Source: Nitrospirota bacterium (GTDB taxonomy: Bacteria; Nitrospirota; Thermodesulfovibrionia; Thermodesulfovibrionales; JdFR-85). Taken from it: a stretch of 27,946 nucleotides of DNA. The notes under the pieces are model-generated. The model saw nothing but the letters and a program-made list of their open reading frames with translations. It was not told the origin of the DNA and ran no database searches. Position 1 is the first letter of the stretch. Every line of letters starts with the position of its first letter. Position numbers and translations under genes: made by a program. The stretch spans positions 1-27,946 of the forward strand of contig WFTX01000243.1 in the NCBI GenBank assembly GCA_015485235.1, written 5' to 3'. Below are positions 1 to 8,170 of this stretch, in pieces.

Positions 1-39
1 GTAATGATAATTAATGATATTCAATCATGTACATTTTTT

Positions 40-69
40 TTGACAAAGCCAATTTTGTCATGGTAAAAT
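40..69 (+). promoter_or_regulatory. Candidate sigma70 promoter of hemL with overlapping palindrome
   Basis: A TTGACA box at 40-45 and a TAAAAT box at 64-69 are separated by 18 bases, close to the bacterial housekeeping consensus. The palindrome TGACAAA-6-TTTGTCA (41-60) covers the end of the -35 box and most of the spacer. A regulator bound there would compete with RNA polymerase, so an operator is possible. The boxes are seen in the sequence; the operator role is inference. Confidence 0.5.
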
Positions 70-103
70 TGCAGGATTTCCAGCAAGGAGATTGTCTTTT
101 CAG

Positions 104-1387
104 ATGAATATGAGAAGGTCAAAAAGACTTTACAGAAAGGCATTTTCCCTTATTCCCGGCGGGGTTAACAGCCCTGTCAGGGCCTTCAAGGCGGTGGGAG
201 GGAATCCCCCTTTCATCAGTCATGCCCGCGGGTCGAAGATATATGATGTTGACGGGAATGCCTATATAGATTATGTCCTCTCCTGGGGGCCGATGATAGC
301 AGGGCACGCCCATCCGCGAGTGGTAAGGGCGATAAAGGCTGCTGCTGAAAAAGGCACGAGTTACGGTGCTCCCACACCCCTTGAGGTCGAGCTTGCCTCG
401 ATGATCAGAGATGCCTACCCATCAATTGAAAAGGTCAGAATGGTGAACTCCGGCACCGAGGCTACGATGAGCGCCATCAGGGTGGCTCGGGGGTTTACCG
501 GGAGGGATAAGATCATCAAGTTTGAGGGTTGTTACCACGGCCATGCCGACGGTCTACTGGTCAAGGCGGGCTCCGGGGCGACTACCTTCGGGGTGCCAGA
601 CAGTCCCGGTGTCCCGAAATCCTATGCCAGGAATACGATAACCCTTCCATTCAACGACCTTGAGGCGGTCAAGGCCGTAATAGAGAAGAACTGGAAGGAG
701 ATAGCCTGTGTGATCCTCGAGCCGGTTGTCGGGAATATTGGCTGTGTATTACCGAAGCGCGGCTTTCTTTCCGGGCTTCGAAAGATCACGAAACAGTACG
801 GGATTATACTGATCTTTGATGAGGTGATGACAGGCTTCAGGGTGGCCTTTGGCGGTGCCCAGGAGCGTTACCGGATAAAGCCGGATATGACCTGCCTCGG
901 AAAGGTGATCGGAGGAGGGCTTCCGGTCGGGGCATACGGAGGGAAGGCCGAGATAATGGAGATGGTGGCCCCTGAAGGGCCAGTGTATCAGGCGGGCACC
1001 CTTTCCGGCAATCCCCTGGCGATGACGGCAGGGATAGAAACACTCAAGATAATCTCACGAAAGGGGACCTACGAGAGGCTGGAGAGGAAGGCCGCCCTGC
1101 TTGAAGAAGGACTGAGGGATGCCGCAAAGAGGGCCGGTGTGAAGACACGATTTTACCGGGCAGGAACAATGTTCTGTACTTACTTCACCGGGAGCAATGT
1201 CTATGATTACGAGACTGCAAAGAAATCCGATACAGAGATGTTTGCAAGGTTTTTCAGGGGGATGCTCCAGCGGGGCGTAAATGTTGCTCCAAGTCAGTTT
1301 GAGGCAGGGTTTATCTCCCTTGCCCACACAGAAAGAGATATAGAGAAAACCGTAGGGGCGGCCTACGAGGCGATGAAGGACCTGTGA
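104..1387 (+). CDS. hemL: Glutamate-1-semialdehyde 2,1-aminomutase
   Basis: This PLP enzyme converts glutamate-1-semialdehyde to 5-aminolevulinate in the C5 route to haem. The 427 aa length is typical of HemL. Visible family marks are LIPGGVNSPVRAF near the N-terminus, the SGTEA segment, CYHGHADG, IFDEVMTGFR, and the PLP-lysine region CLGKVIGGGLPVGAYGG. A TTG at 92 would give four more residues but sits one base after the AAGGAG (85-90). ATG 104 is 13 bases after it and ATG 110 is also possible, so the start is uncertain by a few codons. The gene lies directly before a large cytochrome c cluster, which fits a high demand for haem. Confidence 0.95.
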   Translation: MNMRRSKRLYRKAFSLIPGGVNSPVRAFKAVGGNPPFISHARGSKIYDVDGNAYIDYVLSWGPMIAGHAHPRVVRAIKAAAEKGTSYGAPTPLEVELASMIRDAYPSIEKVRMVNSGTEATMSAIRVARGFTGRDKIIKFEGCYHGHADGLLVKAGSGATTFGVPDSPGVPKSYARNTITLPFNDLEAVKAVIEKNWKEIACVILEPVVGNIGCVLPKRGFLSGLRKITKQYGIILIFDEVMTGFRVAFGGAQERYRIKPDMTCLGKVIGGGLPVGAYGGKAEIMEMVAPEGPVYQAGTLSGNPLAMTAGIETLKIISRKGTYERLERKAALLEEGLRDAAKRAGVKTRFYRAGTMFCTYFTGSNVYDYETAKKSDTEMFARFFRGMLQRGVNVAPSQFEAGFISLAHTERDIEKTVGAAYEAMKDL

Positions 1388-1434
1388 TGAACCAGCGCAG
1401 GAGAACTTAATCAGGAAGGTTTGAGGAGGAAGGG

Positions 1435-2412
1435 ATGAAGGGTTTAGACTGGATCAGAGAGAGCCTTACCCTCAAGGGCAAGATTATCATCGCCGTGCTG
1501 CTCCTTGTGATAATAATCGGGGGCGGGGTCGTAGCATTCAAATTCTATGATTTCACCCAGAATAATCCAAAATTCTGTGTGAGCTGCCATCTTATGAAGC
1601 CTGCCTATGATGCCTGGGAGAAGAGTGAACATGCCGGGATCAACTGTCATGAGTGTCATCACCTTTCCATTCCTGAGCAGAACAGGCTTCTCGTGAACTT
1701 TGTACTTCACAGACCGAAATCAGTTCCACCAAGACACGGAAAGATAATCGTTCCCTGGAAGTACTGTGTCAAGTGTCACTGGGAGAAGGACGAACGTTAT
1801 CCCAATGCCCCCATGATAAACAACTCCCCAGGGCATGCAAAGCACTACTTCATGGAGAGGATAGAGTGTGCCAAGTGTCACGGATACATAACCCATAAGT
1901 TCACCGCAGAGCCGCGGTTCTGCCTGAAGTGCCACAAGGGCAAGGAGGTCCACGGTGAGGGCATGGAGAAGCTTGCCTGCCTGAACTGCCATACTGACAG
2001 GACCGTTGATACCAGACCCGGGAGGAAGAAGTGTCTCTTCTGTCATGGAGATGAGTCTGTCAGGATGGAACTCATTGCCGACGCCACACTTGACGTGAAG
2101 CATTATCAGCCTTCTGACGAGGTGATAAAGAAGGCGATCAAGATTGATGTCCCGAAGGATGCACCCATGCAGTTCTACTGCTACAAGTGCCACAAGCCGC
2201 ATGATAAGGTCCGGCCTGATTATGGAACCTGCATGAGCTGTCACCCCCAGTTGTTGAAGGTCGGCAAACATAAGCTTCACGTCCAGACTATGGGGCTGGA
2301 GTGCACTACCTGTCATAAGCCCCATTCCTGGCGGGTGACCGAGAAGAAGGCAAAACAGGTCTGCACCCAGTGTCATGAGTACAGGGACCCCCTGACATTT
2401 ATCGGCACATAA
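1435..2412 (+). CDS. Membrane-anchored 11-haem cytochrome c, NapC/NrfH-like N-terminus
   Basis: The 325 aa protein has one N-terminal membrane segment (about residues 17-36) and then a periplasmic part with eleven CXXCH haem sites, their first Cys near residues 48, 71, 111, 145, 163, 182, 200, 249, 266, 290 and 310. The first two, FCVSCH and CHECH after a short hydrophobic anchor, resemble the NapC/NirT/NrfH quinol dehydrogenase start, but those proteins carry only four or five haems. The likely role is passing electrons between the quinone pool or NrfD partner and other periplasmic carriers. GAGGAGGAAGGG lies just before the ATG. It heads a set with a tetraheme cytochrome, an FeS protein and an NrfD protein. 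The exact family is not recognised. Confidence 0.9.
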   Translation: MKGLDWIRESLTLKGKIIIAVLLLVIIIGGGVVAFKFYDFTQNNPKFCVSCHLMKPAYDAWEKSEHAGINCHECHHLSIPEQNRLLVNFVLHRPKSVPPRHGKIIVPWKYCVKCHWEKDERYPNAPMINNSPGHAKHYFMERIECAKCHGYITHKFTAEPRFCLKCHKGKEVHGEGMEKLACLNCHTDRTVDTRPGRKKCLFCHGDESVRMELIADATLDVKHYQPSDEVIKKAIKIDVPKDAPMQFYCYKCHKPHDKVRPDYGTCMSCHPQLLKVGKHKLHVQTMGLECTTCHKPHSWRVTEKKAKQVCTQCHEYRDPLTFIGT

Positions 2413-2423
2413 AGAGAAAAAGA

Positions 2424-2458
2424 CGGGGGCCCCGTAGATGGGGGCCTCCGGTTTCTTT
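2424..2458 (+). terminator. Rho-independent terminator or attenuator inside the cytochrome cluster
   Basis: A ten-pair GC-rich stem (2424-2433 with 2441-2450, including one G-U pair) is followed by a T-rich stretch, GTTTCTTTAA. It lies 11 bases after the 11-haem cytochrome stop and 38 bases before the next gene of the same set. It may set a lower expression level for the downstream genes rather than end the operon. Confidence 0.7.
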
Positions 2459-2496
2459 AAGAATATTAAGTAAAACAAGCAGAAGGAGGCGCTCTC

Positions 2497-2967
2497 ATGA
2501 AGAATCACGTTTACCGTCCGTTCATTGTTGTGGTTGTCGTGATTGCTCTCATTCTCGTCGCCCGCTATCTCTATGTGCCGAAGGATTTCGGCATTTACGA
2601 GCGTGGCTTTATGTACGGCTACCATCGAAAGAGTAACGAGGCCGAGTGGGAGGCATTCAAGGTCAAGTTCAGGACTAAGGAATACTGCAAGGACTGTCAT
2701 CCGGACAAGTATGAGGCGAATATGTCCGGAAAGCACCATGTCATCCAGTGTGAAAACTGTCATGGAGTTGCTATTGACCATCCTGAGAATCCACCCAAGT
2801 TGACGATTGACAGAAGCAGGTCCCTCTGCATCCGGTGTCATGCAAAGCTTCCCTACCCGACAAGCAAGAGAGGAGACTTGCCCGGGATTAATCCAGAGGA
2901 ACATAACACGGATATGGAGTGTGTAACCTGTCATAATCCACATAAACCAGATATGGAGGGTTGGTAA
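2497..2967 (+). CDS. Membrane-anchored tetraheme cytochrome c
   Basis: The 156 aa protein has an uncleaved N-terminal anchor (about residues 8-24) and four CXXCH sites: CKDCH (64), CENCH (85), CIRCH (111) and CVTCH (142). It should be a small periplasmic electron carrier bound to the membrane. AGAAGGAGG precedes the ATG. The stop TAA shares one base with the ATG of the next gene, implying translational coupling with the FeS protein. I do not recognise a named family; it may work as a QrcA- or NrfB-like shuttle, but that is inference. Confidence 0.9.
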   Translation: MKNHVYRPFIVVVVVIALILVARYLYVPKDFGIYERGFMYGYHRKSNEAEWEAFKVKFRTKEYCKDCHPDKYEANMSGKHHVIQCENCHGVAIDHPENPPKLTIDRSRSLCIRCHAKLPYPTSKRGDLPGINPEEHNTDMECVTCHNPHKPDMEGW

Positions 2968-3737
2968 TGAGGCAGACGAGACGGGATTTCCTGAAGACGA
3001 TTACGCGTGGTGCTGTTGTCTCTGCCCTGCCCCTTGGTGCATTCAAGTTTCTCAGCCCAAAGGAGGCAAGGGCGGCTGTTGAATCAACAAATGTCCGCTG
3101 GGGCTTTCTTGTGGACACTTATAAGTGTGTGGGCTGCGGTTTCTGTGTCAAGGCCTGCAAGCTTGAAAACGAGGTGCCCTACGATGCCCCTGTTACGAGG
3201 ACTTGGGTTGAGCGGTATGTGATACTCAAGAACGGGAAGATGCTTGCCGATACCCCGATGGGAGGAAGGGACGGCTTCACGGAGCAGAAGGTACAGGAGC
3301 AGGATGTCCCCCCGAAGGACATCGCTAAGGCATTCTTTGTCCCGAAGCTCTGTAACCAGTGCGAGAATCCGCCGTGCGTCCAGGTCTGTCCTGTGGGTGC
3401 AACATACCAGAGAGCGGATGGAGTTGTTCTGGTTGACCGCTCCTGGTGCATAGGGTGTGGTTACTGCATCATGGCATGTCCCTATGGGGTGCGGTTTTTC
3501 CACCCTGTTTACAGGACGGCGGAGAAATGCACATTCTGCATCCACCGGCTTGTGAAGGGGATGAATACCGCCTGCGTGGATGCCTGTCCCTTTGGTGCCA
3601 GGAAGGTGGGCAATCTCAAGGACCCGAATGACCCGGTCACAAAGGTTGTCCTCAACGAGAGGGTGGCTGTGCTGAAGCCTGAATATGGAACAAAACCCCA
3701 GGCCTTTTACATCGGTCTGGATGAGAATGTGAGGTGA
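2967..3737 (+). CDS. Tat-exported 4x[4Fe-4S] ferredoxin subunit (PsrB/DmsB/NrfC type)
   Basis: The 256 aa protein starts MRQTRRDFLKT, a twin-arginine signal ending near the Ala-rich KEARAAVES, so it is folded with its clusters and exported. Four ferredoxin-type Cys groups are visible: CVGCGFCVKAC, CNQCENPPCVQVCP, CIGCGYCIMACP, and CTFC followed by CVDACP. This is the usual electron-wire subunit of the PsrABC/DmsABC/Qrc/ACIII superfamily. ATG 2967 was chosen because GGAGGG lies six bases upstream; a TTG at 2961 is an alternative. It is followed five bases later by an NrfD gene, its expected membrane partner. No molybdopterin subunit is nearby. Confidence 0.92.
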   Translation: MRQTRRDFLKTITRGAVVSALPLGAFKFLSPKEARAAVESTNVRWGFLVDTYKCVGCGFCVKACKLENEVPYDAPVTRTWVERYVILKNGKMLADTPMGGRDGFTEQKVQEQDVPPKDIAKAFFVPKLCNQCENPPCVQVCPVGATYQRADGVVLVDRSWCIGCGYCIMACPYGVRFFHPVYRTAEKCTFCIHRLVKGMNTACVDACPFGARKVGNLKDPNDPVTKVVLNERVAVLKPEYGTKPQAFYIGLDENVR

Positions 3738-3741
3738 TGAG

Positions 3742-4986
3742 ATGATAGAGGGTTATGTACACGGGATTGAATGGACCATAAAGGAGCTCTTCGTATATCC
3801 CAACGAGTTTATCTACTGGAGTATCCAGATAGTGATGTATCCCTATATGACAGGGCTTGTTGCCGGGGCCTTTGTCCTGAGTTCGCTTTATCATGTCTTC
3901 GGGCAGGAGGATCTGAAGGACCTTGCCAAGTTTGCTCTGGTCTTCTCCTTTGCCCTCCTGATTGTGGCACCGATGCCGTTGATGTTTCACCTCCAGCAAC
4001 CCCAGAGGGGAGTGCAGGTCTTTTTCACTCCCCATTTTACCTCTGCCATATCCGCCTTCGGTATCGTGTTCTTCACCTATTCGATCATCGTCGCAACGGA
4101 GATCTGGTTCGTCTACAGGAAGTACTTTGTGGAGCAGGCACTGGCACTGAAGGGGAAGGAGGGCCTCGGGAATACAGTGATGAGGCTCATCTACACTACC
4201 CTGACATTGGGTTCTTATGATATAAGTGAAGAGGCCCTGCACAAGGATGAAAAGGCGATCAAGATACTTGCCGGTATCGGTATCCCCGTAGCCTGTTTCC
4301 TCCACGGGTATGCAGGTTTCATCTTCGGTTCCGTCAAGGCGAATGCCCTCTGGATGACTCCCCTGATGCCGGTTATCTTCATCATGTCGGCAATAGTTTC
4401 GGGGATCGCCCTCTGCATGCTCACCTACATAGTGATCATGGAATGGAAGAAGTTCAGGATAAAGACCTCCAAGAGGCCCTGGGAGGTTACAGCAGAAGAG
4501 GTTGCTGGCGTGGAACTGAACCTGATGAGGAAGACCTCAAAGTACCTCCTCGGCTTCATGGTCGCAGCCATTACACTGGAGCTTCTGGACATAGTCTTCA
4601 GAGGATACACGGCTGTCAAGTCCTGGGATATCCTGAGAACGATCATTTACGGTAAGGATTTCTTCAATATCTTCATCCTACAGTACACCTTCGGTAACCT
4701 TCTCCCTTTCCTGATGCTCCTGATGCCGAGACCTACGGTCAGGAGGCTTGTTGTAGCTCTCAGTCTCGTTCTCTTTGGTGTCTTCATGATGAGGTGGAAT
4801 GTCGTGATAGGCGGGCAGGCGTTCTCGCTTACCTTTGCCGGATACATGCACTATAAACTCCCCTTCTGGCCCCACAACATAGAGACCTACAAGGAGGGGT
4901 TCTGGGGAGCCTTCACAATCGGTGTGATGCCATTTGTGCTTTTCTGGGGTATAAACAAGATAGTCCCTTCATTGAAATATAAATAA
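3742..4986 (+). CDS. NrfD/PsrC-family quinone-interacting membrane subunit
   Basis: This 414 aa protein is strongly hydrophobic, with about nine to ten membrane segments spread along its length, as in PsrC/NrfD. In that family the protein binds menaquinone and pairs with a four-cluster FeS protein on the periplasmic side, here the gene immediately upstream. The N-terminal stretch VYPNEFIYWSIQIVMYPYMTGL fits the first helix of the family. It ends the first electron-transfer set; a hairpin follows at 5007-5033. Direction of electron flow (quinol oxidation or quinone reduction) cannot be told from the sequence. Confidence 0.9.
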   Translation: MIEGYVHGIEWTIKELFVYPNEFIYWSIQIVMYPYMTGLVAGAFVLSSLYHVFGQEDLKDLAKFALVFSFALLIVAPMPLMFHLQQPQRGVQVFFTPHFTSAISAFGIVFFTYSIIVATEIWFVYRKYFVEQALALKGKEGLGNTVMRLIYTTLTLGSYDISEEALHKDEKAIKILAGIGIPVACFLHGYAGFIFGSVKANALWMTPLMPVIFIMSAIVSGIALCMLTYIVIMEWKKFRIKTSKRPWEVTAEEVAGVELNLMRKTSKYLLGFMVAAITLELLDIVFRGYTAVKSWDILRTIIYGKDFFNIFILQYTFGNLLPFLMLLMPRPTVRRLVVALSLVLFGVFMMRWNVVIGGQAFSLTFAGYMHYKLPFWPHNIETYKEGFWGAFTIGVMPFVLFWGINKIVPSLKYK

Positions 4987-5006
4987 AAAAATAAAAAGTA
5001 TTTCAT

Positions 5007-5033
5007 CCCCCGGCGGCCAATGGTTGCCGGGGG
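5007..5033 (+). terminator. GC-rich hairpin after the first NrfD gene
   Basis: CCCCCGGC pairs with GCCGGGGG, and the inner GGCC/GGTT can extend the stem by wobble pairs to about twelve pairs with an AAT loop. The T-rich stretch is not immediate: AGATTT follows and then a promoter-like TTGACA. It probably separates the first set from the Rieske/cytochrome b operon. Confidence 0.55.
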
Positions 5034-5037
5034 AGAT

Positions 5038-5067
5038 TTGACAAATCGTTTTTTCTTATGATACCAT
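5038..5067 (+). promoter_or_regulatory. Candidate promoter of the Rieske/cytochrome b operon
   Basis: TTGACA at 5038-5043 is followed after 18 bases by TACCAT at 5062-5067. It lies just after the hairpin and about 75 bases before the GTG start of the Rieske gene. The -35 box is perfect and the -10 box moderate. Confidence 0.4.
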
Positions 5068-5142
5068 TCACTCAAGAGGCTCAGATAAAAGCGATTTCGG
5101 GTTAATAAGAGATCAAAAAAATATACTGACGAGGTAACGAAG

Positions 5143-5553
5143 GTGGAAAGAAGAAGTTTTCTCAAGTCTCTTTTGGGTATATTCAGTCTTTCAACATTCA
5201 TCACTTTTCTTTATCCCCTGTTCAGGTTTTTATCTCCAGGTGCCCACTCCGCCAAAAAGATTCAGGTCACCATCCCGAAGACAAAAATCCCCGCTGGTGA
5301 GGCGTACAGGACTACCTTCGACAACACACCTGTGATGGTGGTCCACCATCCAAACAAGGGGTATATAGCACTCTCAAGGGTCTGTACCCACCTTGGGTGT
5401 CTTGTCAATTATGACAGGTCTGTGGACAGATTGATCTGTCCTTGTCATGGAGCTAATTTCACTATAGAGGGGAAGGTTATCAGCGGGCCTGCACCCGCAC
5501 CGCTTGCCAGGTATCCAGTGTCCGTCAAGGGCGAAAACATAATTATAGGATAA
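5143..5553 (+). CDS. Rieske [2Fe-2S] protein of a bc-type complex
   Basis: The 136 aa protein begins ERRSFLKSLLG, a Tat-like motif before a hydrophobic anchor (about residues 12-30), and carries the Rieske cluster motifs CTHLGC and CPCHG near residues 86 and 104. It would take the first electron from quinol at the Qo site of the cytochrome b encoded next. The start is GTG, with GAGGT seven bases upstream. It is short for a Rieske protein, close to the minimal anchor-plus-cluster form. The cytochrome b gene starts 23 bases later. Confidence 0.93.
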   Translation: MERRSFLKSLLGIFSLSTFITFLYPLFRFLSPGAHSAKKIQVTIPKTKIPAGEAYRTTFDNTPVMVVHHPNKGYIALSRVCTHLGCLVNYDRSVDRLICPCHGANFTIEGKVISGPAPAPLARYPVSVKGENIIIG

Positions 5554-5576
5554 ATAGAGGAGAGGGCTGAGAGGAT

Positions 5577-6665
5577 ATGCTAAATAGTATTTATTCCTGG
5601 GTCGACGAACGGATAGGGCTGGAGGAGTTGATAAGAAAGGAACTGAAGGAGTACTATGTCCCTCGTGAATCAAATGTCTGGAGCACCCTCGGGTTTCTGA
5701 CGCTTGTTGCCTTTCTGATTCAGGCTGTTACGGGCATTTTTCTGCTTACCTATTACATCCCCCATCCTGACTATGCATATCAGTCCATACAGAAGATAAT
5801 GAATGTGGTGCCATTCGGGTGGCTTTTCAGGTCCGTTCACCTCGTAGGTGCCAATCTTCTTGTTGTACTGCTTTTTCTGCATGGGCTGATAGTCTTTTAC
5901 CGTTTGAGTTACAAACGTCCCCGTGAGCTTAACTGGGTTTCCGGCGTTTTTCTTTTCTTCGTAATAATGCTTTTGTGTGTAACAGGATATCTTCTTCCAT
6001 GGAGCCAGCTAAGTTACTGGTCAACTACAATTCTGACGGCAATCCCGACGGTTCTTCCCGGTATCGGGGATTATATATCAAGGTTTATCAAGGGTGGGGA
6101 TTTCGTTTCAGGCGTTACCCTGAACAGGTTCTTCGCCTTTCATGTTGCAATCCTTCCCTTCTTTCTCGTGTTGCTCGGTGCACTTCATATCTTCCTCATA
6201 TGGCGGACAGGCTATGCACCCATTGTAAAGGGAGGTAACGAGTCAGTTGAGGAAGCCGGAGGATATAGACGACAGGGCTATGAAGGAGGTATACCATTTT
6301 ATCCGGACCTGTTCAGGAAGAACATGCTTATGGTCTTTGTCTTTCTGACGGTTCTTTTCGGGATAATCACCTTCAAGCCGGACCTGTTTCTGCCTGCCTA
6401 TGCCCATATACAGGCAGACCCGACTTCAACTCCCCTTCTCATCCGTCCGCCATGGTACTTCCTTGCCCCCTATGCACTCATAAGGGCAATTCCCAACAAG
6501 TTCTTAGGGATAAGCGTCCAGGTCATCCTGCTTGCTCTCTTCTTTTTCTGGCCCTTTATCGACCAGCGGCCCGGCAGGAATATAAGAAAGAGACCGATAC
6601 TCCTTGGGGCCTTTGTGGTGGTAATCATTACATGGACAGTCCTTACGATACTGGGGAGGCTCTGA
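5577..6665 (+). CDS. Cytochrome b of a bc-type quinol oxidoreductase, with PPWY Qo motif
   Basis: The 362 aa protein holds the cytochrome b/b6 domain and a shortened C-terminal subunit IV-like part in one chain. Haem-binding histidines are seen as HLVGANLLVVLLFLH (13 residues between) and HVAILPFFLVLLGALH (14 between, as in b6-type proteins). The Qo loop reads RPPWYFLAPY, so the Glu of the usual PEWY is Pro; PPWY is, as I recall, a known natural variant. The conserved IPNKFLG follows. The stop overlaps the ATG of the pentaheme gene (TGATG), so the cytochrome is probably co-translated as a partner in place of cytochrome c1. Confidence 0.95.
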   Translation: MLNSIYSWVDERIGLEELIRKELKEYYVPRESNVWSTLGFLTLVAFLIQAVTGIFLLTYYIPHPDYAYQSIQKIMNVVPFGWLFRSVHLVGANLLVVLLFLHGLIVFYRLSYKRPRELNWVSGVFLFFVIMLLCVTGYLLPWSQLSYWSTTILTAIPTVLPGIGDYISRFIKGGDFVSGVTLNRFFAFHVAILPFFLVLLGALHIFLIWRTGYAPIVKGGNESVEEAGGYRRQGYEGGIPFYPDLFRKNMLMVFVFLTVLFGIITFKPDLFLPAYAHIQADPTSTPLLIRPPWYFLAPYALIRAIPNKFLGISVQVILLALFFFWPFIDQRPGRNIRKRPILLGAFVVVIITWTVLTILGRL

Positions 6666-7516
6666 TGAGATACATGTTACTTATCCTGTCTATTGTCATT
6701 GGATCAGTGTCTGTGGTGCATGCTGACTACAAAGACGCCTTTCAGAAAGAGTTTATTGACAAGCCATGGGCCGGTGCTCCCATTGTTGAGGAAGGGGTCT
6801 GTATAGAATGCCATATATCCAAGAACATGAAGGCCGATTATCTCAAGATCCCTCAGGAATGGAAGATGAGCATACATTACAAGAACAAGGTTTCCTGTCA
6901 TAACTGTCATGGTGGCGATCCTGCCGATGCTGCCGTTTCATGCGGGACTCCCCACAGCGGGTTCGTTCGCACTCCTACATACAAGGATGTCCCGGAGATG
7001 TGCGGCAAATGTCATGTGGGGATTCTTGAGAAGTACCTTAAAAGCGGACATGGACGGGCGCTCAAGGCAGCCGGCAAGGGCCCCAACTGCGTTACCTGCC
7101 ATGGCGCACACAGTATCCAGAAGGCCAGCATAGACATCATCAACGAGGTGCGGTGTACGAAATGTCATACTTATCAGAGGGCCAAGATAATGAAACAGGC
7201 CCTCTTTCTTACAGAGAAAAAGATAGGAGAACTTGAGGACCGTGTGAAGGAACTTAAGGAGCAGGGCATGGTTGTGAGTGATCTGGAAAAGGCCCTCTTC
7301 AGAACCACCGCAGGTTTCAGGACGGTTTTTCACAGCGTTAATGTGGATCTGGTCAAGGAGAAGTCCACCCTTTTCATGAAAGACCTCGAAGTAATTGAGA
7401 AGGACATATCAGCGATTACCAGTGAACTCGGGTTCAGAAAAAACTTTTCCGCCTTTCTCTTTATACTCTTTGGTGTCTTCGGGATTGTATACTATGTTTA
7501 CACAAAAGAAAAATAG
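6665..7516 (+). CDS. Pentaheme cytochrome c with C-terminal membrane anchor
   Basis: The 283 aa protein has a signal peptide (MRYMLLILSIVIGSVSVVHA) and five CXXCH sites near residues 46, 78, 113, 142 and 164. A charged helical, probably coiled-coil stretch (about 180-255) and a C-terminal membrane segment (about 258-278) follow. ATG 6665 was chosen because it overlaps the cytochrome b stop and starts a good signal peptide; the frame is open further upstream but that part overlaps cytochrome b. It likely takes electrons from the Rieske protein. The long helical tail may be an assembly or dimer contact. No named family is recognised. Confidence 0.9.
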   Translation: MRYMLLILSIVIGSVSVVHADYKDAFQKEFIDKPWAGAPIVEEGVCIECHISKNMKADYLKIPQEWKMSIHYKNKVSCHNCHGGDPADAAVSCGTPHSGFVRTPTYKDVPEMCGKCHVGILEKYLKSGHGRALKAAGKGPNCVTCHGAHSIQKASIDIINEVRCTKCHTYQRAKIMKQALFLTEKKIGELEDRVKELKEQGMVVSDLEKALFRTTAGFRTVFHSVNVDLVKEKSTLFMKDLEVIEKDISAITSELGFRKNFSAFLFILFGVFGIVYYVYTKEK

Positions 7517-7525
7517 GGTGCAGTC

Positions 7526-8170
7526 ATGACGTATGCAAGGAGGCTTGTCCTCCTGATCGGGCTGTGTGTGCTCTTTGCCACCCTGGCTGTAAACAATGCA
7601 TACCCTGGTGAAGAGCAGGAACAGACTGCAGCCACCACGCGGAGAAAGGCAGATCCCGATATGCCGAAGTATGTTGTTCCTCCCCCACCCCTTTCCGAAG
7701 GGATTTTCCCCTGCTCTCAGTGTCATGAAGGGATGGAGCCGAATCCCACAAGGCGTGAACTCACCTTCCATACCGAGATATCCAAGGGGTTCAACCATGC
7801 GAAGGAGCAGAGGTGGTGCCTGGACTGCCATAACCCCGATGATCGTGACAAGCTCCGCCTTGCCAGCGGGAAACTGATCTCCTTTGAGGAGTCTGAATAC
7901 CTCTGCGGACAATGCCACGGGACCATTTTCAGGGACTGGAAGGTAGGAGTCCATGGAAAGAGGACCGGCTACTGGAACGGCAGAAAGGTCTATCGCCTCT
8001 GTGTCCATTGCCATTACCCGCACTGGCCTAAATTCCAGCCGTTGAAGCCACTGCCTCCGCCACTGAAACCTGATCATATTAAATACCGGAAACTCTCGGA
8101 TGACGAGATACCGAGAAACCCCATCGGGGATATAAGCGAGACCGTTTATAAATATGAAAAGAGAAGATAA
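7526..8170 (+). CDS. Periplasmic tetraheme cytochrome c
   Basis: The 214 aa protein has an N-terminal signal or anchor (about residues 6-25) and four CXXCH sites: CSQCH (63), CLDCH (98), CGQCH (127) and CVHCH (159). A Pro-rich stretch (VVPPPPLSEG) precedes the first haem and a second one (PLKPLPPPLKP) follows the last, which may be flexible docking segments. It lies between the pentaheme cytochrome and the second FeS protein and overlaps the latter by 17 bases. It may link the bc-type part to the FeS/NrfD part; this is inference from position. Confidence 0.88.
   Translation: MTYARRLVLLIGLCVLFATLAVNNAYPGEEQEQTAATTRRKADPDMPKYVVPPPPLSEGIFPCSQCHEGMEPNPTRRELTFHTEISKGFNHAKEQRWCLDCHNPDDRDKLRLASGKLISFEESEYLCGQCHGTIFRDWKVGVHGKRTGYWNGRKVYRLCVHCHYPHWPKFQPLKPLPPPLKPDHIKYRKLSDDEIPRNPIGDISETVYKYEKRR

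Noticed and set aside
1720..2943. Long minus-strand open frame (407 codons) across both cytochrome genes
   Set aside because: It lies antisense to two genes with fifteen CXXCH sites and its translation has no recognisable domain; it is a by-product of codon bias in the cytochrome genes.
6452..6664. Upstream extension of the pentaheme cytochrome frame
   Set aside because: The extension overlaps the cytochrome b gene, while ATG 6665 begins a proper signal peptide and overlaps the cytochrome b stop.
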